Shown in pieces: positions 54,231 to 64,000 of a DNA stretch of 64,000 nucleotides; positions within the stretch are counted from its first letter, which is position 1, and each line of letters begins with the position of its first letter. The stretch spans positions 185,001 through 249,000 of the forward strand of contig CAUYUJ010014180.1 of the NCBI GenBank assembly GCA_963575745.1, given 5' to 3'. Origin of the DNA: Prorocentrum cordatum (taxonomy: Eukaryota > Sar > Dinophyceae > Prorocentrales > Prorocentraceae). The position numbers and the translations under genes are program-made. The notes beneath the pieces are model-generated. The model saw nothing but the letters and a program-made list of their open reading frames with translations, was not told the origin of the DNA and searched no databases.

Positions 54231-54539
54231 CGAAGAGAAAATGTCATGGCTGCTGCCCCGGCGTGACGGGTATCCACGCGGTGCCTGCCACTGCCTGCTG
54301 CCAAGGCTCACCCGTCGGCGACGAAAGCAAGGGCACACATGGGAGTAGATGTGCAGGGTTAGCGCGGGATCGGATCTCAGCTGCTCGACGATGGAGAATA
54401 TGACCTACATTGCGCGCACGCATGATGGGAGAAGGACGGTGAAATACAACTCGTAGCGGTAGGATAGGCTTGGGCGACCAGTCGAAGGGCAAAAAGTGTT
54501 AGATCTCGCATTTCAGCAGACGGTGGGATACGCCCCAAT

Positions 54540-54578
54540 AATGTATACATCTATGTATACATATATATATATATATGA
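54540..54578. repeat. (TA)n-rich tract
   Basis: TATACATCTATGTATACATATATATATATATG. Confidence 0.85.
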
Positions 54579-54679
54579 ATTCGAAGGGGTACCCTACGTG
54601 GATATACACCAGAGTGCCAACTATGAACGTGTCAAACATAGTGATGGAAGCATAGTTAAACGTCGCCAACGGAAGACAC

Positions 54680-55230
54680 AACCCTGAAGTTCAGCACGAT
54701 GTCGTTCAATAACTTCCTGCTCGGTGCGGAACGTGCACGAGCGAATGGAAGCCAATCTCTGCGGGGTTCCCAGCGCAGGCAAACCTCGTTTGTTTTATGC
54801 ATTGGTTTTAAAAGCAACTCCTGGACATTGAAATGGGCCCTGGCATCTGGGAACGTCTGGGCGATAGTCTCTTCATTCGCCGGAGCGAACTTCTCGTCAA
54901 CCTTGAAAACCACGATATTTCGGTAAACGCACGCAAAGACTTCTTGAACACAGCACCAGCAGAGAGTCCGCGAAAGGAGGAGAGAGGGTCCACAGATCTG
55001 CCTAGTGCCACAAGCTTGCACTGGCTTGGATTCGCTCGATCGCACGTGGTCTCGCACCTGCTGAACACAAGCTCAAGGACGCAGCCTGACAGAGACCCAC
55101 CGATCGGAATGCCCTGCAATTGCTGCAAAAAGACACCTCCAAAGCGGAACACGCGCATGCTGAAGAAGCCGCTCATCGCACGGCGCGTACACTCGAAAGA
55201 GACAATCGTGCGATCATTGTACGACACCTA
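54680..55230 (-). pseudogene. Divergent reverse-transcriptase fragment (element D)
   Basis: The first frame holds FGGVFLQQLQGIPIGGSLSG (about 55140-55080). GIPIGG.LSG is the usual RT motif B, followed by CVLELVFSRCE. After a frame change near 55050, FACVYRNIVVFKVDEKFAP follows at the place of motif C, where a Tyr-x-Asp-Asp would be expected. Here it reads YRNIVVF, so the catalytic Asp pair is missing. NVQELLLKPMHKTNEVCLRW follows. The surrounding DNA is less GC-rich than elements A and B. Decayed; the assignment rests mainly on motif B. Confidence 0.45.
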
Positions 55231-56260
55231 TAATACAATCGGTCGGAAGAAGCAGGTAGAAACATGAAGTAAGAAGGAGTTGAAAATAGATTGGGTGTCC
55301 GCCCAGCCCCTAAAAAGAGGACGGAAAAGGTAAAGCCACTCGATCATTGAAGTAGGAAGGCGCTTAAAGTAGATTGTAATCCGGGACTCCAAAAATACAT
55401 ACTTTCAACGACCGACGGGCATCACCCCCAACCTCGACTCGCATTATATCCTGGGTCACCGCTCAATATCGTGACCGCGCGTGCTTTGGTAACCTAAGTG
55501 GCCCGATCAAACAACTCCTGGACAGCTGAATCGATCCCCTGGGTGTCATGCCTGGCCTTCGCCCGCAATAACAGCCATCGGGTACATCATCATTATTCTT
55601 CACCCCTCGCGCTGCAAACACCCTGTGTCGGGATTGCGGGTGGGTATCTTCCGCGTGGCCACACGATCACCGAGAAGAGGAAAGGCTTGACTCATCTCGC
55701 GGAGCCCCCAGCCAGAGGTCAAAAACCTCATCGCGCGCTGAAAACCTCGGCCAAGTTGCCGATCAACTCGCCTACCAGGTACGCATACCAAGGAACATAT
55801 GTTCCTAAAGCAGGAGTGCTTGGGGCCCCGGCATCGGTGTTCCCCTTGGGGGGGGGGTCCAGAAGTTTAGTTTGATCGTAGGACATTCATAAGGTGTACT
55901 GGCATAGCTAAGCTGAGATCGACCGCGGAAATACGTTCAGGAATAGTGACATCCAGAAGACTTCCCACCGATGAGGAGCACGGCTGAGGAGGTAGATCCA
56001 CATGAACATGAGGTAGAAAGGGGGCAGAATCCAGAGGATGTCGGAGTCCTTGTCTTCTACGGTCACACAAGCCTGGCCCCCAGAGGAACGTGCCTCAGAA
56101 ACCACCTCTGAAGTCAATCTGGAAAAACCTCCTGGAAGTAGCTTGAGGATGAAATACGTTCTTCAACTTGTTGCGACTACAGGAGGTCCACGACCACTTC
56201 GGGCCAAAAAACCCAAACCAGAAAATGAGCCTGGCGAAGAACCCAACCATATACAGTTGT
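55231..56260. other. Unique sequence, nothing recognised
   Basis: Short ORFs only. One minus-strand frame (56117-55908) has a hydrophobic patch FYLMFMWIYLL but no other support. G10 run at about 55849-55858. Confidence 0.45.
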
Positions 56261-56269
56261 GAGTAATGC

Positions 56270-57344
56270 TGGTGTGAGTACCGTCTTCGGTGGATCTCCC
56301 TATGGGGCCACGAACCGCTTGAGGGGTGTGCCGAAATGGGTGTGGGGGCGGCATGCGAACGTTGCCACTGGGGCCTTCGGTGGAGCTCCCTGTGGGGCCA
56401 CGAAACGTGTGAGGGGTGTGCCGAAATTGGTGTGGGGGCGGCATGCGAACGCAGCCACTGGGGCCTTCGGTGGAGCTCCCTATGGTGCCACGAAACGTGT
56501 GAGGGGTGTGCCGAAATGGGTGTGGGGGCGCATGCGAACCCAGTCACTGGGGCCTTCAGTGGAAATCCCCATGGGGGGGGCCTTCGGTGGAGCTCCCTAT
56601 GGGGCCACGAAACGTGTGAGGGTGTGCCGAAATGGGTGGTGGGGAGGCATGCGGACCCTGCCACTGGGGCCTTCGGTGGAGCTCCCTATGGGGCCACGAA
56701 ACGTGTGAGGGGTGTGCCGAAATGGGTGGTGGGGAGGCATGCGGACCCTGCCACTGGGGCCTTCGGTGGAGCTCCCTATGGGGCCACGAAACGTGTGAGG
56801 GGTGTGCCGAAATGGGTGGTGGGGAGGCAACTGGGGCCTTCGGTGGAGCTCCCTATGGGGCCACGAAACGTGTGAGGGGTGTGCCGAAATGGGTGGTGGG
56901 GGGCATGCGGACCCTGCCACTGGGGCCTTCGGTGGAGCTCCCTATGGGGCCACGAAACGTGTGAGGGGTGTGCCGAAATGGGTGGTGGGGAGGCATGCGA
57001 CCCTGCCACTGGGGCCTTCGGTGGAGCTCCCTATGGGGCCACGAAACGTGTGAGGGGTGTGCCGAAATGGGTGGTGGGGAGGCATGCGGACCCTGCCACT
57101 GGGGCCTTCGGTGGAGCTCCCTATGGGGCCACGAAACGTGTGAGGGGTGTGCCGAAATGGGTGGTGGGGAGGCATGCGGACCCTGCCACTGGGGCCTTCG
57201 GTGGAGCTCCCTATGGGGCCACGAAACGTGTGAGGGGTGTGCCGAAATGGGTGGTGGGGAGGCATGCGGACCCTGCCACTGGGGCCTTCGGTGGAGCTCC
57301 CTATGGGGCCACGAAACGTGTGAGGGGTGTGCCGAAATCGGTGG
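56270..57344. repeat. 89-bp satellite, about 13 copies
   Basis: CCTTCGGTGGAGCTCCCTAT marks units at about 56371, 56460, 56581, 56669, 56758, 56838, 56926, 57016, 57105, 57194 and 57283, with diverged first copies from 56283 and a partial one at 56550. The last four are nearly identical, so homogenisation is strongest at the right end. 89 is not a multiple of three, so the open frames on both strands cycle through phases. They are not genes. Confidence 0.96.

Positions 57345-57440
<96 letters not shown>
57345..57440. repeat. (GAT)32 microsatellite
   Basis: Perfect run of 96 bp joined directly to the last 89-bp unit, then GGAGGAGG. Confidence 0.98.
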
Positions 57441-57442
<2 letters not shown>

Positions 57443-57499
57443 GAGGAGAAGAGGAACGCGGGGAGGAGGAAAACGAGGAGGAGGATGGTTGGGAAAACC

Positions 57500-58120
57500 A
57501 GCAGGAAATCTTGAAACCAAAACCTGGGGAGGTCGACATCCTGAAAAAAACTCAAACACCAAACCCGCGAAAAACTCAAACCCACAAAAAACTTGAAAAA
57601 AACTGAAACTCAAACCTGGGGAAAAAACTGAAACCAACCAAACAACTCCAGAAAATCTCTAAACCGAAACCTGGGAAAAACTTTGGACAAAAAAACTCTC
57701 GAACTATTCTGGACAAACTCCAAAAAACTCTAAAACAAGCTCTGGAAAAAACTCTAAACGCCTGAAAACGTTAACACAAATCTGTAAAAACTATACAAAA
57801 AACGCTAAACGCTTGAAAACTCAAAACAACTCGTTAAAACAAAAAAACTCTGGAAACAAAACTCGAAAAAAACTTTGGGAAAACACTCTAAAAACAACTT
57901 TGGAAAAAAAAACAAAAAACAAACCTTCTGGGTTTGAGTTTTTTCCAGGTTTGAGCTTCGGTTTTTTTTTAGGTTTTCTGTGGGTTTGAATTTTCCCAGG
58001 TTTCGGGTTCAAGATGTTCTTTCGTTTCTTCTGTGTTTGAGTTTTCCCCAGGTTTTGTTTTTGAGATTTTCTCAGGTTGTAATTCAAGATGTTTTGATAT
58101 TTTTGGGGGGTTTGAGTTCC
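57500..58120. repeat. A-rich minisatellite and its inverted counterpart
   Basis: 57520-57920 is plus-strand A-rich with AACCTGGGGAAAAAACT and AAAACTCAAACC words. 57925-58110 is T-rich with GGTTTGAGTTTTTTCC and GGTTTGAATTTTCCCAGG words, the reverse complements. Both strands therefore encode similar peptides (KPKPGE on plus, NPKPGKIQTH on minus). The arrangement could fold into a long imperfect hairpin centred near 57925. Confidence 0.85.
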
Positions 58121-58287
58121 CGGCCGAAGATGTTTTGAAGATTTCGGCAGGTTTTCCTATGGACCGCCTGTAGTCAATTGCCGAACCTAAGGGTAGATCA
58201 TGCAACGGAACGTCAGGAACCTGAAACCGACGAAGCCATTGCCCACAACGTGCGTACACCTCCTGCCTCACCTCCTTTGCTGTGCTC

Positions 58288-58940
58288 TCATCGGAAAACG
58301 ATCATTGAGTAGAAGTCGTCACGCATCCCGGCCTGAAGCGAGACATTCGAAAATATGGGGACATACATAAGCAAGGTCCCGAAAACGGAAGGCCTGAGTA
58401 CACACTGGGCAACGATGAGACAGCGTCGTTTAGCGGGCTGAGGCAGGGCCAATGCAATGCGCGTCATTTTTGCGCACCACGACGGCCCACTGAGGTCGTG
58501 AAACAACGTCCTCTCACAATACCTGCGCGTGCCACATTCGTACTGAATCGAGGTATTCAGGATACGGAACATGCAGGTAGTTTCTCGAGGGTATGGCATA
58601 GTCGTGCTCACGAAAATGATCATTGAAGATGAGCTCGTGCTCGTAATATGTCATGCTAGTGCGGTACAACAACGCGGGATATACAAACGATGACGGGGAA
58701 ATCTAGCTCGTGCGGTTTTACGATAAGGTGCTTGATGAAACGGGGTCGATGTCCTGGTTGGTGTAGTTCTATGGGGCCCAGGGTTCCAGTCTGTTTGTAG
58801 ATCGCCTGCTGATAAACCTGGCACACAAGAAGTTGAACTAGTAGCGTAATATTGTTTGTTAACGTGGGCGTCCTTCGACATATCGTTGTCGCGAGAGATG
58901 TTGCGAGGCGAAACGATCGAGCACACGCGAGTGCCATACA
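58288..58940 (-). other. Coding-like minus-strand pieces, unassigned
   Basis: A 46-codon frame from ATG 58654 to TGA 58514 reads MTYYEHELIFNDHFREHDYA and IPSRNYLHVPYPEYLDSVRM. It has clearly non-repetitive, charged/aromatic composition. Upstream, in another frame, IELHQPGHRPRFIKHLIV ends near 58656. Further frames are open to 58288 and 59163. This may be one decayed gene on the minus strand. No family recognised. Confidence 0.25.
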
Positions 58941-59583
58941 TCTGATGTTTCCATGAACCTGTCAAGCGCCCTACTCCCCGAACGTTCACTGCGACCATTC
59001 TTTCATTGTCGAGCCCCGCAGGAGGGTTGCCATCCGAAGCCACCGCATGGCCGCGCCAGCACGAATACAGGGGGACCCCCCTCACGCCAAAGAAGAACGG
59101 CCCGAGCCGCAGTGGTTGCGCAGAGGGGGGAGAGAGAGGAAGCAAAGAGAGGCACCGGCGCAATCAGCCAGTTCTAGGGGGTTCCCCCCCCCGAGCGAGA
59201 CATTATCCCCCAATATCCTCCCCATGTTCCTGCCTCCCGTTCCCTATCCTCCTCCTTCTCCTCCTCCCCCTCCTTCTCGTTCTCCCACGAGAGCCTGACA
59301 GGGCCCAAGTTGTTGCGGATGAACTGCTGCTGCATGTCCAGCCCGTCCATCTCCTGAGCAAGAAGCGTATGGACTCTCATGGGCACGCTGTCTGCGCAGA
59401 GCGTGCTCGCGAACGGGAGAGGTGGACGGAGTAGAAGGAGGAGGAGGCAGAGACAAGGAGAGGGAAATTGTCGGAGAGGCGGAGAGGAAACAAAGGAGAG
59501 GGGCGGAGGAGATGCAGAAAAGAGGAAAGAGGAGCTGGAGTGGCAAATGGTGCGAGGAATATTGAGGAGGAGAGGGATGGCAG
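58941..59583. other. Unique and purine-rich sequence, nothing recognised
   Basis: CCTCCTTCTCC patch at about 59245-59285, polypurine from 59410 to 59600. Overlapping short frames on both strands. Confidence 0.45.
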
Positions 59584-60237
59584 TTGAAGAAGTCGGGGCG
59601 GGAAAGGGGCCATGAGACGGGAATGCTGTACCTCAGGACGGATTACATGGAGAAACTGGGGGGAGAGTGGAATTGGAAGGGAAGGACCATGCCACCGCTC
59701 CAAAGCGAGAGCACTGCTCGAAGGATGTCGGGGGCAGTTTCCGAAGAGCTGCGCGCGGGGCCAGCGCCCATCCCTCCAGACAGCTGGCGTCAACTTGTGG
59801 GCCCTCATAGAGAAAAGAAATCTGAGATGCGCGATAAGTCGCACGCAGGGGGGAACACAACAACGGGGGAAACAAACACCCCAACGGTTCCTTCAACTCA
59901 TATGTCCTCTTCATTCGCACAAGCGGATATAACGTCACGGCGAGCCGAGCATGTTGCCGGAAAGTTCCCATCAAACATCTTGCAAGCACTACGCACGATG
60001 CCCCCAACAGACAATTACACGTATGAACGGCGATTGTCTTTCATAGGCAAATTTTCACCCGAGATTTCCTCGCAAGGCACAAGACTGAACGCCCAACTTA
60101 GCCAATGCTTACACGAATGGAGGACAGCGTATTCGGGGAAATCGCGCTATAGATTGAGACTTCGGCTCTTGCTTAGGGTGCGCCGTGCTCTCGCACCCGC
60201 GCCGCAAATGTTCCCCTTAAACGTGCAGCTGCACTAA
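59584..60237 (+). CDS. Uncharacterised 217-codon ORF, doubtful
   Basis: The longest frame in this moderate-GC stretch starts MKKSGRERGHETGMLYLRTD and ends ...PQMFPLNVQLH. The middle (HVAGKFPSNILQALRTMPPT, YTYERRLSFIGKFSPEISSQ) has mixed composition. No domain, signal or repeat. A 124-codon minus frame overlaps. Length alone is weak evidence, and the true boundaries could be exonic. Confidence 0.25.
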   Translation: MKKSGRERGHETGMLYLRTDYMEKLGGEWNWKGRTMPPLQSESTARRMSGAVSEELRAGPAPIPPDSWRQLVGPHREKKSEMRDKSHAGGNTTTGETNTPTVPSTHMSSSFAQADITSRRAEHVAGKFPSNILQALRTMPPTDNYTYERRLSFIGKFSPEISSQGTRLNAQLSQCLHEWRTAYSGKSRYRLRLRLLLRVRRALAPAPQMFPLNVQLH

Positions 60238-60494
60238 CGGAAGACCGTTCCTTTTCAACCCACATTGTGTTTCGACGCATCGTGCTGCCGACTGTCAGTG
60301 TTGGCATTCCGTTGCACCGTACAGACTGAATTATTCTCACTGTTCGACAGATCGAATCCACAAAAATGCCTTGCACTTGGCTGAGAAACCTTTAGAACCA
60401 CCTCCTAACCAGGGGACCATCCCAAACCCGTCTGGCGAAACACCACCCCTGCATCCCCCATTCCTCCCTCCCCGACCAAATCCATCCCTCACCG

Positions 60495-60890
60495 GTGCAC
60501 TCGCACGCAGCCGGCGCCCGAATTCTTCGGCATCCCTGCAACATGTGCAATTGTCACCGGATGACGAAAAGGAGGGTTAGAAGGAATAATGCGGAAGCAC
60601 AGGACATGAACCAGGCACATCATTTCCATGACTGGTATCGTTTCGATGAAGACGCCTTCAACTATCATTGCTGCACTCACGAGCCATCATCATCACCAGC
60701 GACACCACCCTCATCGTTGCAAGCAACACCAACACGATCATTAGTATTTGTAACGTCGCCATGGTCACCACTAGCGCGGCCGGACCCTAACGGGCGGGCG
60801 GGCGGCGGGCGCGTTTCAACCGGCAAACGGACATACTCCGACGAGCGGGCAGGCGGGTCGGGGTGGGCGGATGGGCGGGTAGGGCGTTAA
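60495..60890 (+). CDS. Cys/His-containing ORF, doubtful
   Basis: Contains HPCNMCNCHRMTKRRVRRNN, then AHHFHDWYRFDEDAFNYHCC, a cluster of Cys and His that could bind metal. A Ser/Pro/Thr-rich and Gly/Arg tail encoded by CATCACC- and GGGCGG-rich DNA follows. Only the first 60 residues look non-repetitive. No family recognised. Confidence 0.2.
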   Translation: MHSHAAGARILRHPCNMCNCHRMTKRRVRRNNAEAQDMNQAHHFHDWYRFDEDAFNYHCCTHEPSSSPATPPSSLQATPTRSLVFVTSPWSPLARPDPNGRAGGGRVSTGKRTYSDERAGGSGWADGRVGR

Positions 60891-61035
60891 AACGGGCAGG
60901 GCGCAACGCCCGGGCCCTTACGGGCGCGCGCGGGCCGGGGACGGCCAGCCGCGCGCGAGGGCGTCGAAGCGGGCGGGTTTCCACGCGCGCGACGCCAGGT
61001 GGGCGAATTCAGAGGGGGGGAAAGGGGGGGGGGCA
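60785..61035. repeat. GGGC-rich stretch
   Basis: (GGGC)n-like runs at 60790-60815, 60845-60885 and 60895-60985 plus G7-G8 runs at 61012-61030. G-quadruplex-prone on the plus strand. Confidence 0.75.
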
Positions 61036-61820
61036 ACAGACTGAAAAGTAAGGGTATAGGGCTTGGCCGAAAAGTAATCAGCTGAGAGCCCTACTCATAG
61101 GATAACGTCGGCGACGTATCGCAAGGCGAGAGGTAAGAGAGAACCGTGGGATCGGGAGATGGATCGTAGAAGGGCGCGGCCTTTGTCCGTTGCTACGATC
61201 CGCAGGTAGAGTCACACAGTTAAGTGGCAAATAAGAAGACGCTGCCTTGAGCAAAAACAGCGTCGGATAGATCGATCGCTGCACAGCCTCTCCTTAAAAC
61301 TCGTCTAAAATCGGGAGGGGAAGGACCGAACGCTAGATCCAAGTCCTGACTAATTAGGCCAAATCAACAAGGACGATCGGGAGGTAGTGTTTCCACATCC
61401 CTAACAGCATACAATACACAAGCACAGAAAGGACAACGCAGTGTATCAGGGCTGGTCATGGCGCGTCGCCACGACCAGCCGCAAGCGATTTTTGGGTATA
61501 CATGGGCAAATCCACGTGACAACCCGCAGATAATTAAAGGGATGACGTCCAGCCAATGGACCGGACGTCAAAGCGTGCAGCGTGCGAGGGGAGATGACCA
61601 AGCGGTCAGATCCCCTCTAAAAAAAACAACGACTAATACCCATGTCTGGGCACTCATGGTAGCTGCGGAGTTATGAGTGTCTATGCCCGTGACCGGGCGA
61701 AATTAACCACGCTGTAGGTATGCATGCCCGTGTCCTGGCAAGACTAACTTCTTGTCTGAGTTTGACTTGTCGTCCGCATTGGTAACCGCTGGCCCTGAGT
61801 TGGGCGCCCCTATGTTGGTG
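61036..61820. other. Unique sequence 3' of the copia-type remnant
   Basis: No ORF with a motif. It may include the 3' untranslated region or a decayed LTR of the element at 61820-63570, but I found no matching terminal repeat within the window. Confidence 0.4.
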
Positions 61821-61821
61821 C

Positions 61822-62562
61822 TGCGCCTGAACTGCCTTGATCGGGCATGTACTTCTTTACTTCGTACTTGAAGGACCGATTGCCCTCCATCACTTGCAAC
61901 AGTCACGCACGATGGATACACCCCTTGGCATGGCCGCCAGCGGTCATGTCTCGTGTAACGCCCCACTGGGCGCTATGAACGACACTTCGGCCCGTCATTT
62001 GTCTCATCCAGCTGGTGTGTCCCAGCAGGGTACATCCGGTCGGCTTCTTCAGATCCTTACTTGCCAAAGGATTGAAGACCGTTTCAGCGTCTATGGTAAG
62101 GATGGCCTTAATGCTAGGACCACCTAACTCCAAAGTGTTCTTCAATTGGGTGGGCGCTAGTGGTCCCGCTTTAAGCTCATGTAGCGTAGCTACGGTAGGG
62201 TACCAGCCCTCAAGATTGTGAGCGGCTGTCAGCGTTTCAGATGAGTAGCTGGTACGCACCTGCAAGCGATGTGACATGCAGTATGCATCGATCAGGTGTA
62301 CTACTACCTTGCCATTGGGCGCGTGTCCGCGCAGCAAAAGAGTGGTCCATCAGATGCCATATCCCTTTTCTTCGTCATCTTCGCCCCCATTAAAGCGACG
62401 ATAGCCCGAGTCACTGTGAAAGTCCACTTCCACTGTCGGAGCCATTCGAGTATATAGTATGTGTTTGGGATATTGCTGGAGCTTGCGCGTGGCAGCGCTA
62501 AGAATTCGTACTTGGAGGTTTGCGGGTTCATGTGCACGTTGTAAGGGTACCACGTATACCAC
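61822..62562 (-). pseudogene. Copia-type RNase H region with in-frame TGA stops
   Basis: The same frame as the last RT piece continues: VYVVPLQRAHEPANLQVR, VEVDFHSDSGYRRFNGG, TGA (62350-62352), NGKVVVHLIDAYCMSHRLQV, TSYSSETLTAAHNLEG, ILTIDAETVFNPLASKDLKK and TRDMTAGGHAKG, then TGA (61903-61905) and LLQVMEGNRSFKYEVKK to a stop near 61822. The S-E-T/D-A acid residues and DMTA..H.KG tail fit the copia RNase H and following 'ADxLTK'-like motif. Only nonsense changes interrupt it. Confidence 0.75.
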
Positions 62563-63359
62563 TCACCACATCTGAGTGATTAACTCATACGCCAAGGCGC
62601 CACGTAAACGGATGAGCACGTGGGACACGGTTTTCGTTGCCTCCTCTTCCGCTACATCGCTCGTGACTTCTTGCTGTTGTATCGGGCGAAGCTGTTCGAT
62701 GTATTCGTCCTGATATAGCTGGGCGTGGCCGTCCTCGGTCCTAGTGCACCGCACGGCGCAATTGGTGCAACAATGTTTGTTAACAGTTCGCACGCGCCGA
62801 ACGTCATTTGACGTACTTGCCAGTAGTGTCCCCCATTCCTGCCATGTTTATGTCATCGACGCGCTTGGCTGTGAGGAGGTGTGGGTTTCTCTCAAATTCT
62901 CCATCATACGACGTTGGCTTTACCCCGAATCCCCGCGTGATGGTTCTGAGCTTCGGTGGGAATGCCCTAGGGACGTCTTTGGTGCCTGTGCCTGGCTCAA
63001 GGCACTGTAGACAGCGCCTTGGCTCGTCATAGGACGAGACACCGGGCAATGCGCGTAGCACCAAGGCTGAAAGCGGTGGGAGAATAAAGCAAACAATGCG
63101 CTCTTCCTCTCTCACGATGGGCCAGACCTTTCAAGAAAGCCTTATCGATGTCCATGGATGCTATGATCCATTGTTTCTTGCGCGCGGCCGCGCTGGCGAG
63201 CAAGCTCTGGTTTGGTCGGCGAGCTGTGCCTGAGTAGCCTTCTACGTCGAATGCTTCGACATTCATAAAGCCACGAAGGACAAGGCGTAGTCGCATTGTT
63301 AGTTCCGTTTCGCTGTTGTCAGGTTTGACAAACGTCCACTTGTTCCACTTGTTGTACAC
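62563..63359 (-). pseudogene. Copia-type reverse transcriptase fragment
   Basis: The first frame (63359 to about 63115) has RLRLVLRGFMNVEAFD and IIASMDIDKAFLKGL, motif A, with its Asp at about 63152. The second frame (63115-62804) has ERIVCFILPPLSA, LEPGTGTKDVPRAF and LLTAKRVDDINMAG (motif C, Val-Asp-Asp at about 62860, Arg replacing the usual Tyr or His). The third frame (62793-62563) has QLYQDEYIEQLRPIQ and LRGALAYELITQMW. These match the RVT_2 family layout. Two frameshifts make it non-functional. Confidence 0.82.
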
Positions 63360-63559
63360 ATATCTAAAAAGGTCATGATATGAGTAGCATCGCTGATGTG
63401 TTACAGCTTGACAGATTTGTTACCACACCATAGTTTGAATTCGCTGTACAAAGCTTTGGATTAGTGTGCCGGATTGGTGTGCATTTCTGCCCTCGTCGAG
63501 AGGTCGTCTTCCTTGACAGCCGCAGCTCTTTTAGCTGAAGCTGAGAGATATACACGAGT

Positions 63560-64000
63560 TGTGGCTCCTTGGTCGCAGGCCCGAAAATGTCATCCAGGGC
63601 CAGGCCCAACTCACGAGGCCGCGAAAAGCACACCAATAAACTTCTCGGGGCCCTAGAATGTTTTTAGGAGTCCCCAGGCTCGACAGCGTCCTCCAGTGCT
63701 GGGCCCCGACCCCTGGGGCTGCGAAAAGCACCAACCTGCATTTCGGTGCCCGAAAATTGTGTCGGGTATCCCCGAGCCCGAAAATGTCCTCCAGGGCTGG
63801 GCCCCGACCTTCGGGGATGCGGACAGCACCAAACTTAACTGTTCGGGGCCCGATGTTTTGTCTGGAGGCCCCCAGACCCGAAACCGTCCTCCAGGACTGG
63901 GCCAAACCAACGAGGCTGCGAAAAACACCAGAATAAACTTTGCGGGGCCCGAACAAGTCGCGCAAGAGGTTCACCAGCCCGCAGGCGTCCTCCAGGGCTG
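63560..64000. repeat. ~100-bp tandem repeat, four-plus copies, truncated by window end
   Basis: GTC.TCCAG begins units at 63589, 63688, 63786, 63886 and 63987 (spacing 98-101 bp). Units share GGGCCCGA, CTGGGCC and GAGGC.GCGAAAA.CACC. The minus strand reads 33-residue pseudo-repeats (LEDIFGLG..., MTFSGLR...). It forms the 5' boundary of element E. Confidence 0.92.

Larger units (their letters stand above)
61820..63570 (-). mobile_element. Decayed Ty1/copia-type pol remnant (element E)
   Basis: Minus strand, from 63360 down: RT fingers and palm, motif C, connection, RNase H-like region and C-terminal tail in the order of a copia-type pol. Breaks are a frameshift near 63125, a frameshift near 62800, and in-frame TGA at 62563-62565, 62350-62352 and 61903-61905. 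The 5' part (integrase, gag) is absent: the sequence abuts the 100-bp tandem repeat at about 63570. No LTR recognised. Confidence 0.8.

Noticed and set aside
56336-57637. Long ORFs of HETCEGCAEMG- and HTFRGPIGSSTEG-type repeats
   Set aside because: An 89-bp period shifts phase each unit; both strands and several frames are open, so this is satellite translation.
61903-62565. Reassigned TGA codon in element E
   Set aside because: Element B in the same window has TAG and TGA lesions plus frameshifts, so ordinary pseudogene decay explains the stops.

Overview
The window looks like dinoflagellate nuclear DNA. Relict copies of the dinoflagellate spliced leader (DinoSL) sit at 4002-4038 and 26546-26567. 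There are several decayed retroelements of types common in dinoflagellate genomes, and an extreme load of simple and tandem repeats. I cannot name the species. I found no rRNA, tRNA, CRISPR or bacterial-type operon, and no convincing intact single-copy gene. Almost every recognisable protein is a broken transposon fragment. Most long open frames come from CAT, TCC, CATA or GC-rich repeats that stay open in several frames at once.

Layout. 1-4038 (minus strand): decayed non-LTR retroelement A (endonuclease, then reverse transcriptase), with a doublet relict spliced leader at its 5' end next to a (GGA)n tract. 4.0-7.5 kb: microsatellites and a 15-bp-period minisatellite. 7.5-12.6 kb: a nested higher-order repeat in which a leader, an ~83-bp satellite, a spacer and a TCC/TCA tract recur. 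12.8-21.6 kb: mostly unique GC-rich DNA with weak or broken ORFs and an assembly gap at 15195-15294. 21.66-26.57 kb (minus): non-LTR element B, the best preserved, with an ORF1-like protein, an apurinic-type endonuclease, reverse transcriptase and a zinc-knuckle tail. It carries a spliced leader at its 5' end and has (TCC)n tracts on both sides. 26.7-30.9 kb: a ~1.9-kb CAT array, then other repeats. 31.2-33.5 kb (plus): a membrane-anchored ORF and a gag-like/RT-upstream fragment of another retroelement (C).

33.7-45.2 kb: minisatellites, CT, TACA and CAT arrays, two blocks of the 15-bp minisatellite, and a ~610-bp cassette duplicated at 41.7 and 44.4 kb. 45.7-48.2 kb: ATTAC microsatellite and a higher-order array built on an 11-12 bp C-rich unit. 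48.6 kb: second copy of a dispersed repeat first seen at 13.4 kb. 49.9-52.3 kb: CA/TACA arrays and short minisatellites. 52.9-55.3 kb (minus): a possible membrane-protein exon, a broken gene and a divergent RT fragment (D). 56.3-58.1 kb: 89-bp satellite, (GAT)32 and a minisatellite in inverted-repeat arrangement. 58.3-61.7 kb: mostly unique DNA. 61.8-63.57 kb (minus): decayed Ty1/copia-type pol (E), abutting a ~100-bp tandem repeat that runs off the window.

The main biological story is retroposition of trans-spliced transcripts. Two unrelated-looking minus-strand retroelements each begin with a spliced-leader relict that directly abuts a trinucleotide microsatellite. One relict is a doublet of the kind expected from two cycles of trans-splicing and reintegration.
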